This document shows, piece by piece, positions 22,644-34,283 of a DNA stretch of 64,000 nucleotides (positions within the stretch are counted from its first letter, which is position 1; every line of letters starts with the position of its first letter). Both the position numbers and the translations under genes were made by a program. This stretch comes from Cyanoderma ruficeps (taxonomy: Eukaryota > Chordata > Aves > Passeriformes > Timaliidae): NCBI GenBank assembly GCA_008694505.1, contig VZDJ01000056.1, positions 8,600,786 to 8,664,785 on the forward strand, given 5' to 3'. Below the pieces are notes generated by a model. That model did no database searches and was not told the DNA's origin. It saw only the letters and a list, made by a program, of their open reading frames with translations.

Positions 22644-25600
22644 TATCTTGATCTAGTACCTTCTAATCAGCTTTCAGATTTGTCTCACCTTTTTCCGGAC
22701 ATGCCCAGCTTATTTGCTAAGAAGCACAACAAAGAAAGCAGTGATCCAGTAGATCCCAAAGAGCTCCAAATATTTTTTTTCTTCTCTTAAGCAGAAGGCA
22801 GTGCTGCACAACCACAACTGTACCTATTTTGGGGCTGGTTTTGCTCTGTGAGGGGCTGTCAATCAGTTCTTTACTGACAGTTCCTTGCTAACAATGAAAA
22901 CCCGCTTTTCAGTGGTGAATGCTGTGAACAGCTCCAGGTGAAGATGTCAGGAAGGATTTTCAGGGTAGAGGAAGCTGTGCCCAGCTGGATCAGGCTGACT
23001 TCTCTGCTCATGTGTCAGCGCATCCAACAGGAGCTCTCTGGAGATGAGTTTGCTCCAAGGGATGCCAATCTAGGGGCTGTCCCTCTCATCTAACCCAACC
23101 AGGCTTGCATAAAGCTGGTGCAAATTTTCCAGTGGTATATTTGTTTTTCTGACTGTTGCACCCAGTGCTGTACCCCTGTTCCATGGAACCTCGTGCCAGG
23201 ACAAGATTAATGTCCAAATCAGATGTGCTGTCCCATTGAGAGTGAGGTAGTTTGGTAAGGCTGAGCCTCTCCTGCACCTCTCCATCTCTCTGAGCTCGCC
23301 TGCCTTTCTGCACATCATGATATTTGGCACCTGGTACATGCTCACAGTTCTGATTGAAAGGAAACAGCCTACAACTTTAATTAGCTAATCAGACAGTGAA
23401 AAAAAAATCTGTAAAAGGGGAATATTAACAAAGCCTCAATGGTTGGTAAATTATACACTTTCAGTGGATCTCGTGCTGCTCTTCACTCTTTTGTAACTAA
23501 ACTCAGGTCTACATGGAGTGTACGGCCTCCATTCATTGAAATGTATGGCTCTTCTCATCTCATTATAGGTGTGGGTTTTGTTTCAGTTTATCTTTTTAGT
23601 CTTGTGATGTTCAAGCAAACCAGATATCCTTTCAGAGCTATAACACTAAAATCCTGGAAGGAAGCACGCATGCAGAAGTAACAAGATAACAGCACTATCA
23701 GCAGCAGGGCAGGTAACGACAGGTTTAGAGACTGAAATTATTGAGCTCATTTAGTGTTCCTACTTTTGCAGCAGGAACAAGCTGTCCTGTTCTAAAAACC
23801 TCCTGAGTGTTAGAGATGCTTTTTTTCTGGCAGTCTGTAGTTCTGCTGACTGGGGATTTTGTCACATGAGGAATGAGACTGTCATGGCTGAAGTCTGTGC
23901 ATCCTCAAAAACAACCTAATCCACCCAACATTTTGGCCTTCCTGGCCTAGAGATGGCCTCTGTTTCAGGCATTACTCACTGTATTTCCACTACAGCCTTC
24001 CTTGTTCTCTTTGATGACCACACAAGCCATTGCCCACAGTCTCAGCTGGTGTCCAGAGTGTCAGTAAACTCTCACTTGACCCCCTTCCTTCTCAGCCAGG
24101 GTTCAATGGACAGAGTGACAGAGGGAACTCAGTGACACTCTATTTCATCAGGGATTTTCAAACCTCTGATAGTTAGGTAGCCCTATACATTTAACATAGC
24201 ACTTCCCTGCTCTTTCCAATATCCATTTGTGGGTTTCAAAGGAAAAGATGTTCTACCTGTTTCTGCGATCGGTCATATTCAGAGTTTGGCAAATTTCTTC
24301 CTCTTTGAAGCCATTGTTTTACAGCTGAAATTAGATTTGCCATCCTGCAAGCATCACTAATTCTGTACAGCCTAAGAATTTTTTGAGATGAGCAACATAG
24401 CCTTTGTAAAAAGAAATTTGTAGTCTCAGTGGCTGGGATTACTTTGAGGCTCCAATACCAGACACAAATACAGCCCATTACATAACGAACGTATTGGGAG
24501 AAAAGTTGAATGTTTTAGCAAAATTACAGTCCTCCCAATACCATTAAAAGAGATTTCCTCCCTCAATAAACTCTGTGTCTTATGCTTCAAGAATAGGCTT
24601 GGGTGGTCCTGCCAGCACAGGAATATTTGCCTCAGTGTATAACATATCCGTAAGCATGCATCAGTAGAAATCCCCAACATATATTAGTGGCAGAGAAGCA
24701 AAGGGGAGTTTATTAAGGCAGGAAGGAATATGGGTACTCTGTATGTACAAATATGGCATATCTGGAACACTGAGCAGCTTCAGCAGTAATGTGGTACATT
24801 TTGGACAATGCTCTGAGCCCACCTCCACCACCTGAGATCAGGTATCGTGCTCTGAATGTGATTTTCCTTTGTATGCATCTGTGTTACATGAAGGAAGTTC
24901 CAAAATCTCATTGTACCAGACCTTCTTTCTGCAAAGCCTTAGGGAAGGAACCTTGGGAATGAAAGAGTTCTAGACATTGTCTTCTGTGTGCTAGTGGAGG
25001 TAATTGACCTGATCTTTCTTCTCTCTCTGGCTTCTAATGAAGTAACGGGAGGTAACAGACTGGCTGTGAGGGAATGGTGTAAGACAGAAAACTATAGTTC
25101 AAGTGAATGTTTTTCTCCAGGTGATTATGTCAGCATGTCCCCACCCTGAGCCTCTCCAGGAGCAAAATGTTTGAATTTTTAAATGACTTTTAGCTTTGCA
25201 TTTGGAATCTCTTGCAGAGAAATCTCACTGAAGCTGTAGGAGACAGACCTTGGGCATTGTGCTCTAGCTGTGAACAATCCTCCCAGTCTGGAGAAAGGCA
25301 CATAAATTTCATCCCACATCCATTTCTGATATCCAAGATGTTTTTTGGATAGTTACATGATTTTTACTAGATAGATCTATTCTTTCATTAGAAGAACAAA
25401 ACCAACATCATTCCCCATTTTGTAAAGTTAACCAAAATGTCTTCCCTTGGTTCTACACAAACACTTGCTTTGGTTCTCTGAAATCAACTTCAGGGATTTA
25501 TCTCAAATGCTGAATCCAAGTCTTCACCTTCCAGCTTTTAGGATTTTCTAAACTCTACGTAAACTACAGAATAGCAGGATCCTGACAGAGTTTCAGCACG

Positions 25601-26971
25601 TTCTCTCAAAGTTGTCAGTGGTACCAGTGCCTATTTGCTATTGCCTTAATCCAATTTTAATTAAAATATTGATAGGTTGATCATGTAATGCGTGCTGAAT
25701 TGTCTCTGATTCCTCAAACAGTTTTGAGGAGTAAATGACAGACACTTCAGAAAAACTGAATCCAATCAATCAGAAGACAAGTTGCAATCCAAAGTTAGTT
25801 TTGATAGGAGGAGTATTTATTTATAGGAGAAGAGTCTTTATCTCCTCAGCAGCATTTGGATGGTGAAATAGCTGTGCTAAAATCCTCTAAAATGTCCTCC
25901 ACCAGGCACCAAAAATCAGTAATGCAGCCCTGAAACGAGGACACTTTTCATCACATCCATCGTGATGAAGTGTGGATGAAGTCTTGGCCGTGCTGCCTGG
26001 CTCTCTGCTAATGGCAAACCCCCCAAACTGATCTTCTTGCAGTGGTGGTGTTTCCTCAGCTTCAGCTTCAAAATTCCTTGCAGGCCCTTGTGGGGGTCTG
26101 AAGACCCTTTATCTCATCTGTGTGGCCAAGGAACTGGGAGGAGAGAGGAAAGGAGGAAAGCTCAGAAGCTTCCTGCAACACCTTCTTGATGTGCCTGTTG
26201 TCTTTGCTTCATGGCTGAACAGTTATAGGGCTGCCTTGAAGAGAGAGGTGACAGAGTTTAATTCCACACCTGTTGTTGGTGGCTCTGTGTGATTTCCCAA
26301 GGAAGCACAGGGACTGCAGAAACCTGCAGCCCATGGTGGAGGTGCTCTGCTGCTGGTGCCATGTAAGACCAGGCTCCAGAGCACTTGTGGCCTTGTCTTG
26401 TCCTAAAGCTTTTGTGTGAGTTGTCACTGATAAAAAAACCCAAATAAAAACCCAAAAGAACAACCCTGCTGCAAGAATGGGAAAGGGAGGACCCAGAGTT
26501 CAGCTCTCAGACTCACTCCATGGCCAAGAGAGTCTTTTTGCAGCTCTTTCCAATGGAGCCAAGGACGTGGCCCTGGGGGAAGCAGGTGGAGGCAGTCATG
26601 GGGCAAAGAACATTTTATGATGCAAGCAGGAGTTACAATGATAGCCCCAGAAGACGTGTGCTGCTTCAAAGTACCCAGAAGAGGGTGATGGGCAAGGGAC
26701 AGAGCCTGTGCCACAGCTCCTGCCAGCTCTGGAAGACCAGCTCTCCTCCTGCCTGCAAAGCTGAGCCTTGCACCCTGCCAGGGAAGCACTAGGCAGAGGG
26801 TGTGTGAAACCCCATGGAGATGGGGTCAGAAGTTTAACTTTTTACCCTCACTCCTTACCTAGTCACACAAAACTCCAGTTATTTCAGGAGTGAGAACTGA
26901 AGGTAGCTTTAAAGCTGTCTTCTGCCAATTTTGCTGCAGGGGTCCCCTTTGCTGTCAAGTTCAGTTAACAT
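22644..26971. other. Noncoding DNA with two GC-richer patches
   Basis: No gene is supported. Patches at about 22.85-23.35 kb and 26.0-26.8 kb are richer in G+C and in short open frames (up to 121 codons on the minus strand, 26424-26789). They could be diverged retroelement or LTR DNA, but I see no primer-binding site, protease or RT motif and no matching terminal repeats. Confidence 0.45.
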
Positions 26972-26983
26972 TTGTTTAAACAA
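26972..26983. promoter_or_regulatory. Forkhead-like palindrome TTGTTTAAACAA, copy 1
   Basis: A perfect 12-bp palindrome made of two overlapping TGTTTA-type forkhead half-sites. The same 12 bp plus the following GAG recurs at 28353-28364. Factor identity is inference; only the sequence match is seen. Confidence 0.35.
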
Positions 26984-28350
26984 GAGATGTAGATACCTGA
27001 TAAGTGGCAGCACCTGGCTTAAAGATGCATTATGGACAGCAGAGAGTAAACAGAATAGCTCTAAGATTCCAGTGTGCAGAGGTCAAGACAACATCTGTTT
27101 TGCCTCGTGTACATATTCATACATAGTTTTCTGTTCTAGAAGTCACTCAAACATCTAATAACTTCCTGCTCCAGGTGATATTTCAGCAAATTATTTTCCT
27201 GTTCCAGTTCAGTCAGGATTTTCCTAACTTTGACAAAATGGCTAAAATACCTACAGATTCCACATGCCACCCTGGTTTAATTGCAGTGTCACAAGCCTTG
27301 GGCTGGGAGCCAGAGACAAGTTCAGCCAGGCAGGGAGGGGCTGGATGGGGAGCCAGCAGTTCAAACAGGGGGTGCTGAGCTGGTGCTGCTGTCAAATACT
27401 GAGAGCTGATGGTCGGCTCACCACCCTTTCCACTGCTGTGTTATGTAGTAGTTCCATAGCCTGGTAGTTTTTAGCCTTAATGCCATGCCTTAGTCTGTGT
27501 TACGGGTGGATGCTGGAAAGCCACCTTTTACTTTCAAGACTACCAAACCAAATGGTACATCTGACATGTAGCAGTGCCTCACCTATCCATTTTCACTCAT
27601 TCAAATTGGGAGTTTTGGGTAAGGTCATGAGTTAGGCACAGAGATCTTGGATTCAGCCTCCTCTCAGGCCAAAGTGTTGCCATTTAATTCCAACAAGCAT
27701 CTAAGTCATTAGTGTTATTTAAACCAAAACCATTTCATATTATGTGGATAATGACTTTACATTCTGTTCCTAAAAATTAATAATTGAACAAGTGGCTCTA
27801 ATATCGTATTTTGTGTTGCAGTAGCAGCTAAAAACCCACTGAGATCAGGGCTCTCTTGTGCTGGATAAAGATGCAGTGAAAAACAGATTGTAGATAAGAA
27901 ACATACATTGTAAATAATTAACACCAGAGGAAAAAAAATTGCAATAATTTGATCCATCCTTCTGTCACACTTTTTTTCCTTATTCGTCTTCCATATCATC
28001 TTAGACTCACACTCATCTAGCTCTGTTTTGCAATACGGCTTTTCCATCTTACCCATTTTTAAATTTCATTTTTCAATGCTAAAAGAAAAGGTGGTGCAGT
28101 GGAAAATACTACGAGCAACGCACATTTTCAACCATGTAGGCTTCAGTAAACTCTTGGACAATGTTGCAGATACCAGCCGACTTGTACGAGACATAACTTT
28201 GTGTGTGCAGCGTTATCTTTCTTTTGGTTGCACTATTTCCTTCTGCAGTACTGAAATACTTTAATCTTCCTCCAGTTTGGCAGTTGGTTTATGAAATGTT
28301 TATTCATTTTCTTTGCATTTGGGATGGAGCTGAAATTAGCACGTCCATTT
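26984..28350. other. Noncoding DNA, nothing recognised
   Basis: A G-rich patch at 27.30-27.38 kb is followed by AT-rich sequence. Open frames are short and conflicting. Confidence 0.55.
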
Positions 28351-28366
28351 TCTTGTTTAAACAAGA
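28351..28366. promoter_or_regulatory. 16-bp perfect palindrome with forkhead-like core, copy 2
   Basis: TCTTGTTTAAACAAGA is exactly self-complementary and contains the 12-bp core seen at 26972. It could be a dimeric forkhead-type site. With no expression or conservation data this remains a suggestion. Confidence 0.4.
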
Positions 28367-29639
28367 GAAACTTCAGTGTAAATAACATCTCGTCACACAA
28401 ATGCGTTTTTGTCCTTTCACTGATGTCAGAACAAAATGCGGGATGATATTTGTGAGGAAAACAAAACCAACCCAAATCTCTTTCCTAAAGCCAACAGAGG
28501 GAGCACAAACCTTTGTGGTTTTGTGAGACTTTTTAAAAAATAGGAGGTTAGGTCTACCACAACTTACCTTTCCAGTGAGAGCACGGCAGGTTTAAAAGCT
28601 GTGGAAATATTTTAAGTCTTAGAAACTTCTTCCCTTGACTGCTACAATTTGCACAGATTTGGGATTTATCTAGCTGTCTTCAGTGTGTTCCTGCTGCACT
28701 TTCTTTATTATTCTTTTCGTTCAACCTCTTGACTTTCCATTGATTTTTTTTCTTGTACAGATGTAAAATGTACCTTCTTCTCTCCCTTCTTAGCACCCTT
28801 TGGCCAACCCTACTGCTGCTGTGGTGCTGCCCTGCAGCCCAAAAAGCTCTACTCCCTCCTTCTGTGGAGTGACTCACACCACAGCTGGGACTATGTTTCT
28901 CCCACACCTTGTTGTGCAATGTCTCTTGAAAATTCAGGTAAAAATATAATCTGATAAAAATGGAAGGCTTGAATACTCTGCAAGGAAAACATGAAGAGGG
29001 TGCGTTTTCTCCTCTCTCTGCAACAGCATTTATTATTTCACCCTGTTTTTACTTATGAAAAGCACCATCTATGTTCACAAAGAGACATCTGGGATGTTTG
29101 GGGGTGGTTTCTTAGAGCTGATGAAGGACAATTGGCCAGGTTCTCCAGTGATGTATGTTAGCATAACTTTAATTCAGTGGAGCTCACAGAAATGAGGTGG
29201 TAAAATTGTTGACACCTACATTTGAGCTTGGATGTCCTTCCAGAAGACGTGCTCCAGTTCCAGCACAGCTTAAGAAAGACATAGGTGGGTGGATGTCTGT
29301 GATGCCCTGGCTGCAGGACAGACATGCAGCTGACAGTCATTCTCTGTGGTGCAGGAGACCTCCTCATGCACCAGTGGGTTGTGCAATGCATGGCTGTGTG
29401 GTTTACCATGAGACATTGCCTCTTTTTCCACAGTTGTGCAAGGTTCAGGCCTCTGTCTATTCAGACATTTAAAACAAGTGACCAGATGCTGTAGGCTTAC
29501 AAAAGCACTACACATAGCCAGCTGTGCCATATAAATCTTAGACTTCTTTTTTTTTTATCATCAAGCTGTGGTTTGTTTGTGGTGTCTCATTTTTCCATCA
29601 GCTAGACATTCCTGTCCGTGCTTCCCATTTATTTGTTGG
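28367..29639. other. Noncoding DNA, nothing recognised
   Basis: Mixed composition with short open frames on both strands of up to 91 codons, none recognisable. A short T run lies at about 29549-29557. Confidence 0.55.
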
Positions 29640-29800
29640 GATCACATAAAAACGTAGCTTTATTTATGCGTATGCTCTAATCCAGAACATAAACTGCTGC
29701 AGCCGACTCATCGTGCATTGTCTGAGGGAATGCACATCGTAAAGCGCATACGTCACACCAAGAGCTTTCTTATAACTCTGTGCAGTCCTTTTAACTGGAT
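29640..29800. promoter_or_regulatory. Candidate conserved noncoding element with nested inverted repeats
   Basis: Seven CpGs remain in about 110 bp of otherwise AT-rich DNA (aaacgtag, atgcgtatgc, agccgact, catcgtgc, acatcgta, agcgcata, acgtcaca). CGTATGC at 29669-29675 is inverted as GCATACG at 29746-29752. Inside it GTGCATT at 29713-29719 is inverted as AATGCAC at 29729-29735. TACGTCAC at 29749-29756 resembles a CREB/ATF site. The combination looks like a compact enhancer core, but this rests on appearance only. Confidence 0.45.
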
Positions 29801-29924
29801 CTCTGCTTTGGCCATCTGTTCTTTAATATCATAATGAATATTTCACACTTATCGCTGCTTTTGTTTGAGGATCTCTCACTTTTTTTTTTTCAAAGTTGAC
29901 TCTTGTTATTATCTCAGCGTTTCA

Positions 29925-30010
29925 GACAGTGTAGCTGAGGCACAGACAAGTTGGGTGACTTGCCAAGGTGATGTGTTTGGCAAGAGTGAGAATGAGACTT
30001 GCCCCTTCAG
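29925..30010 (-). mobile_element. MIR-like SINE remnant
   Basis: gctgaggcacagacaagttg followed by ggtgacttgccaaggtgatg matches the antisense of the MIR/CORE-SINE central region, where gaggttaagtgacttgccca is typical. MIRs are ancient tRNA-derived SINEs mobilised by L2, so one in a window with L2 fragments is unsurprising. Only about 85 bp is recognisable. Confidence 0.6.
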
Positions 30011-31029
30011 CATTCTGTTTCCTATTCCTCATTGCTCTGTGCAGTATGGTTTGGGGTCAGCCTGCAGTAATAAGTCATATTGTTCAACTGGTTCTTTGAC
30101 CTTGACCCAAATGTTATCGTTTGAGTTAAACAAATATTCTCTAGTAGTGTCACGGTGTCTGGATACAAAAACCTTGGCAGATTTCAGCTCCTGAAAATGC
30201 TCTCCAAAAATTTTTGTTAAAATTCTCCAAGTAGATCAAGTCCAGTGCTGATGTTTTCTAAGAGCTCGGGTTTAGCACGAAGCACAATCGTGATGCTTGG
30301 GGGTATTTTTGGGTAATTAATTGCCTACATGCCTGGACTGAAGCAGCTGTAGAACTGGGGGAATGCTGAAAGGAAGTATTTGTGACTGCTAAATGTCATT
30401 CTCAAATCAAATGCTTCAGTCAGACCCTTCTGATGGTTTGGTTAGTGTTTCCAGAGGCACCAAGGTGGCAGCTTAGCTGGATGGTGTTTAGGCGTTTTTG
30501 TCTACATGCAACACTCTTTGCAGGTAAAGCCATCTGTACAAAAGCAACCATGTATGTGGCAGTCATGAACACTGAGCTGGAAAAAATGAAATTCAATCAA
30601 TGAATACATAGATTAGGCAAATTGCAAAGCATTCCTGTACAATGGGTAGAAATGGGTTTTCAGAACAGCAGCTCTGACTTTGAAAGCCTCTTCTAAGACA
30701 GTTGATAAAATCAGGCAAGCTTCAGTAATCATCCCCTCAACAGGTACAAAAAATAAAAATGCAATATCCCCAGTCATTCCTGCCAGGATTGGACTGCTTT
30801 GTCCCTTAGCTTCAAAGCTACAGGGCCTTAAATAAAGACTAGATATAATAAATATTCATCTCAAGGAAAAAAAAGGCTTAAATTGTGCCTCCATTCAACA
30901 CCACTCTTAACTTGAGCATCTGAAGACCATCCAGGCTTAATTATCCCTAAATGGACTTGTGAGAGTCCCCTGCTCTTTTACCACCTTGGGTTGCTCATGA
31001 CTATGTGGACCTTGAGATCAGGTTTGATG
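30011..31029. other. Noncoding DNA, nothing recognised
   Basis: Mixed composition, no supported exon or repeat. A 109-codon plus-strand frame at 29865-30194 overlaps the MIR-like remnant and is spurious. Confidence 0.55.
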
Positions 31030-31142
31030 GGCCTTCGAACAACCTAGTCTCAGGAAAGGTTTCCCTGCTCTGGAAGGGGCTTGGAATGAGATGATTTTCC
31101 ATCCCAAAGCATTCTATCAGCATTCTACCTTTCTATGATTTG
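31030..31142 (+). mobile_element. CR1 LINE, truncated 3' end
   Basis: This copy is in plus orientation. It shows ggccttcgaacaacctagtc, ggtttccctgctctggaagg, ggcttggaatgagatgattt and the terminal octamer region cattctacctttctatgatt. These match the CR1 end, which normally reads gaccaacctggtctagtgga and then ccattctatgattctatga. About 110 bp remains. The upstream part is too diverged to trace. Confidence 0.88.
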
Positions 31143-31960
31143 CCTAAGTCCTGTTGCCTTTGGATACAGCCAGTGACCCAGCAATAAAACTGAAGTGATT
31201 TGAAGAGAGGGATCAACAGCCCAAGGCTGCTGTCCACCCCAAATTCTGTAAATTAATAGTGGTAGGTGTTGGAAGTGAACATATCACAAACAGTCACAGC
31301 TGAAATTTTCCCACACATTTATGAGCATTTGCAAGGCAGAATTGTGAATAAACAAGTAAATAGCAGCATGAAGTGCTGTTTCTAGAGAATTTACCAATTG
31401 GAGAAGGACCAAAACCTGCATCGAAGTTGCTTTGGGATAAGATAACCACTTCAAGGCTGGTGAGTCCTGCCCTGCCAGTGTGCTGCCATTCAATTAATAA
31501 AGGTGCTCTGCTAGAGATTAACTGTCTTGATCTGTACATCCATCCAGCAAAGAGATGGTCTTGGTAGTGTTCACCTGATGGGTGGCCCAAGATAAATGTG
31601 CTCTCTGTGTTATTTTAACAGTCCCTCTTCATGAGTCAGTGCCCTGGCATCTGCTCCCAAACTGTTCCCATCCTGTTCAGAAAACTGACCTGCATATAGA
31701 TTGGTCTTAATGATCAAATGTTTAAAAATTCATTGCACAAGAACAGCTGAAAGCAGTTGATTGGTTTGAACTTTATTGTATGCACCTTGATTCCCAGATC
31801 TGCAGTAAAGGGGAAGGTCAGCTGGTAAACATTTGAGCATTTAAAAATAAAAAGGGATGGATTTCCCGCTACTCGGGCCTTTTATGTTCAACCTCAGTAC
31901 AGACCTGGATGTACTGAGGTATTTCTCATGTGTATGATTTAAATCCACCTGGACACTGTG
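31143..31960. other. Noncoding DNA, nothing recognised
   Basis: No exon, repeat family or RNA is supported. Two overlapping minus-strand frames of 69 and 98 codons near 31.3-31.6 kb are unrecognised. Confidence 0.55.
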
Positions 31961-32052
31961 GGCCACATCTTCCCTCAGCTGGTGTAAATCAGCATAGTCC
32001 CTTTGAAGTTAATGAAGAAAAGCCAACTTTGCACCAGCTGAGGATCTGGCCC
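31961..32052. mobile_element. Palindromic ancient amniote repeat (MITE-like)
   Basis: The left arm ggccacatcttccctcagct then ggtgtaaatc at 31961-31990 is mirrored by the right arm caactttgcaccagctgagg then atctggccc at 32024-32052. The core resembles agcatagctccattgacttc. This hairpin-like repeat, with CCTCAGCTGGTGTAAAT arms, is one I remember as dispersed in reptile and bird genomes, and it looks like a nonautonomous DNA-transposon relic. I cannot give its formal name. The inverted arms are seen directly. Confidence 0.7.
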
Positions 32053-33229
32053 AGTGTTACTGTAACTTATTATTTCAAGAATCCACAGATATTCCTGAAA
32101 AATAGCAGAGTATTTAGAAAGACAAAGTTCCTGACCTGATTATTCTAAAAGCGCAGTCTTTCAAGACATTAATTGCCCCAAATTCCCTGTGACAAGCAGA
32201 GCTGGAAATCTCAGTATGGGGTCAAACTTGAAGTTATACATAAGGGCTCAGAGGGAATAAGATACCAAGAGAAATCAAAATTAATGTTAATATGCTCCCC
32301 TCTTCTTAATGGCCCTTTTTTATTTTATTTTAGACATAATCTTCAAATATATTTTAATTTTTATTCTGATTATAATATTGAAAAATCAAAACCATTTTTA
32401 TTCAGTATCATTAAATGGTGGCAGAGTGCAAAAAGTACCAAGTACTATCTTCTTTTTATCAAAGTACTTGCCATATTCGAGAACTCAAGTAAGAGCAAAC
32501 CTGCCATAAATCAGATTTTTTGGTAGATTGCATATGAAAATTTTGTATGGCTACACTATCAAAGCGCCAATCCCAGGAACATTAGGAGGGCAGTAACAGT
32601 GATGGAAACAGGATTTGCCTTTTGGGAACCCGTTTGTTTTTCCTTGATTTGCCTTCACCGTAGGTGGGAGATACCCAGCATTACCTGACCAGAGGAGGTG
32701 GCTGTGTGATAGCAAATTGCTCAGTGCTGCTGTGAATCAGTAAATAAATACAACGTGTTCTCTGAAGACATCTGCAGTTTGTCAGGATAATTGGTCCAGG
32801 AGCATTAGGTGATGCCCATTACTCCGTCTTTGATCCCGCTGCCCTGGTGTGCATTTTTCTCTTAAGTCATGGGAACAAGCCTTAATCACAGGCACACCTT
32901 AGGACACCACAGTCACGGCACCATGTCCATGGGGGCTGAGGGATGTGCCCCAAAAGGGGTAATTCTCTCCTGCTTTGCCCATGGGGACATGCGCCAGGTG
33001 TAGCAGCACCTCTTCATGCACGTGCAGGGGAATTGGATGGCATCAGCCCTTAGAGGCTCCTGAACCTCCTCAGCCCCATTTCAGCTTCTCCAGCAGGATT
33101 CCACCACCAGCAGGCACTAACCCCACTCCCAAGCAATTCTCAGGACAAAATTTCTTAACTTTTTGTCTGCAAAGTCCAGGTCAGTTCTTGCCAGCTTGAG
33201 CTCTAGTATTTATTATTCCTGTCTTCCAA
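32053..33229. other. Noncoding DNA, nothing recognised
   Basis: Very AT-rich at 32.30-32.55 kb, which yields a chance 117-codon frame rich in F, Y, K and S. It becomes more GC-rich at 32.8-33.1 kb. Nothing is recognised. Confidence 0.55.
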
Positions 33230-33680
33230 CAAATACGTGAAATTCACTTTAGTTTAAATCATTCAAGCATGGCGACTCTAATAATGATGTTTTAATAGCG
33301 TCTACAGTGCTAAAGTTTGTTGAAATCTGATATCTGAGGCTAGCTAATATAAGCAGTATCATCCCCTTTTTAATAAAACTATTACTCTAATAGGGAACTC
33401 AGTTGTACTTTACTGATAAAGACTAATGATTTTAAACATGACTTTTTCCTCCTGTATTTGTGATTTTCATTTCAGCCGAGATTACTCTGTTGTTTCAGCA
33501 CACAAGCAGTAATGTTCTGCCATCTAAGTACATTTTGTTCACCTCAGAGAATTTAGGTAACTAATTATCCAGAACTACTGAAGCGGTTACTGTTTGCTTC
33601 CTGTTCTATTGCATAGCAATATAAGTTTTCTGTAATGGAACAAAAATAATCCAAATTCTTTGCTCTGTATACCAAGAGCT
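33230..33680. promoter_or_regulatory. Candidate conserved noncoding element (AT-rich)
   Basis: An even AT-rich stretch without low-complexity decay, holding TAAT-type words, an exact TAATTA at 33562-33567 and isolated CpGs (agcgtcta, gccgagat, agcggtta). It resembles developmental enhancers in texture. No single motif proves it, and it may be ordinary AT-rich DNA. Confidence 0.3.
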
Positions 33681-34064
33681 CCCTTTTAAAATGCTCGGTT
33701 CTGTTGCCTGCAAATTTTTTTTGAAATGAGGACTCTGGATCAGCTTAACAAGGTTAACATTGTTTTGGGGGTTGCAGATGTGGACTTTACATCGTTTTTA
33801 ATGAAATCAAGCCCAAAAGAGGCTCAATAAACAAATGACAATGTTTGGAAAAGAGAGGAGCTCATTTCCTTTGATAGGGTGCAGGGAATTTAACCAATCT
33901 GTGTTTATAATTACTGTCTGGTTTAGTTAGTGCGAAAGAATCTACTTGTTACCAATTTATAAATAAACAAACTAGACCTGCTCTTTCCCATTCTGCAGCA
34001 GTCTTCTTAGTTTATTTTCTTTTTATTTGACTACAGAGCACTTACTGTACATTTAATACTCAAA

Positions 34065-34130
34065 TTGTTTGGGGTTTTGAGTTTTTTGGTGGTTTTGTTT
34101 TTGGTTAGTTGTCTTTTTTTTTTTTTTTTT
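34065..34130 (+). repeat. T/G-rich tract ending in 18 T
   Basis: ggggttttgagttttttggt and onwards, ending in an uninterrupted 18-T run at 34113-34130. It may be a decayed poly-T from a retroposon on the minus strand, but no element is recognised beside it. Confidence 0.75.
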
Positions 34131-34260
34131 GGTCTCCTTTAAATATATATCACTACCTCTGAAATTCTGGACTGTTTGGCAAAATTTGCACCTTGTCATT
34201 ATATTATCTATGAAGTACTTTTACTTTATCAAAACTATCATTGTTAGTTAAAAATAGTCA

Positions 34261-34283
34261 GGGGGGTGGAGGGGTGGGAGGGG
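34261..34283 (+). promoter_or_regulatory. G-quadruplex motif
   Basis: Four G-tracts (6, 4, 3 and 4 G) separated by loops of 4, 1 and 1 bases fit the standard four-tract pattern with loops of 1-7. It is isolated inside AT-rich DNA. Its folding and any role are untested. Confidence 0.7.

Noticed and set aside
22850..23350. GC-richer patch considered as an LTR
   Set aside because: No paired terminal repeat, primer-binding site or retroviral motif found.
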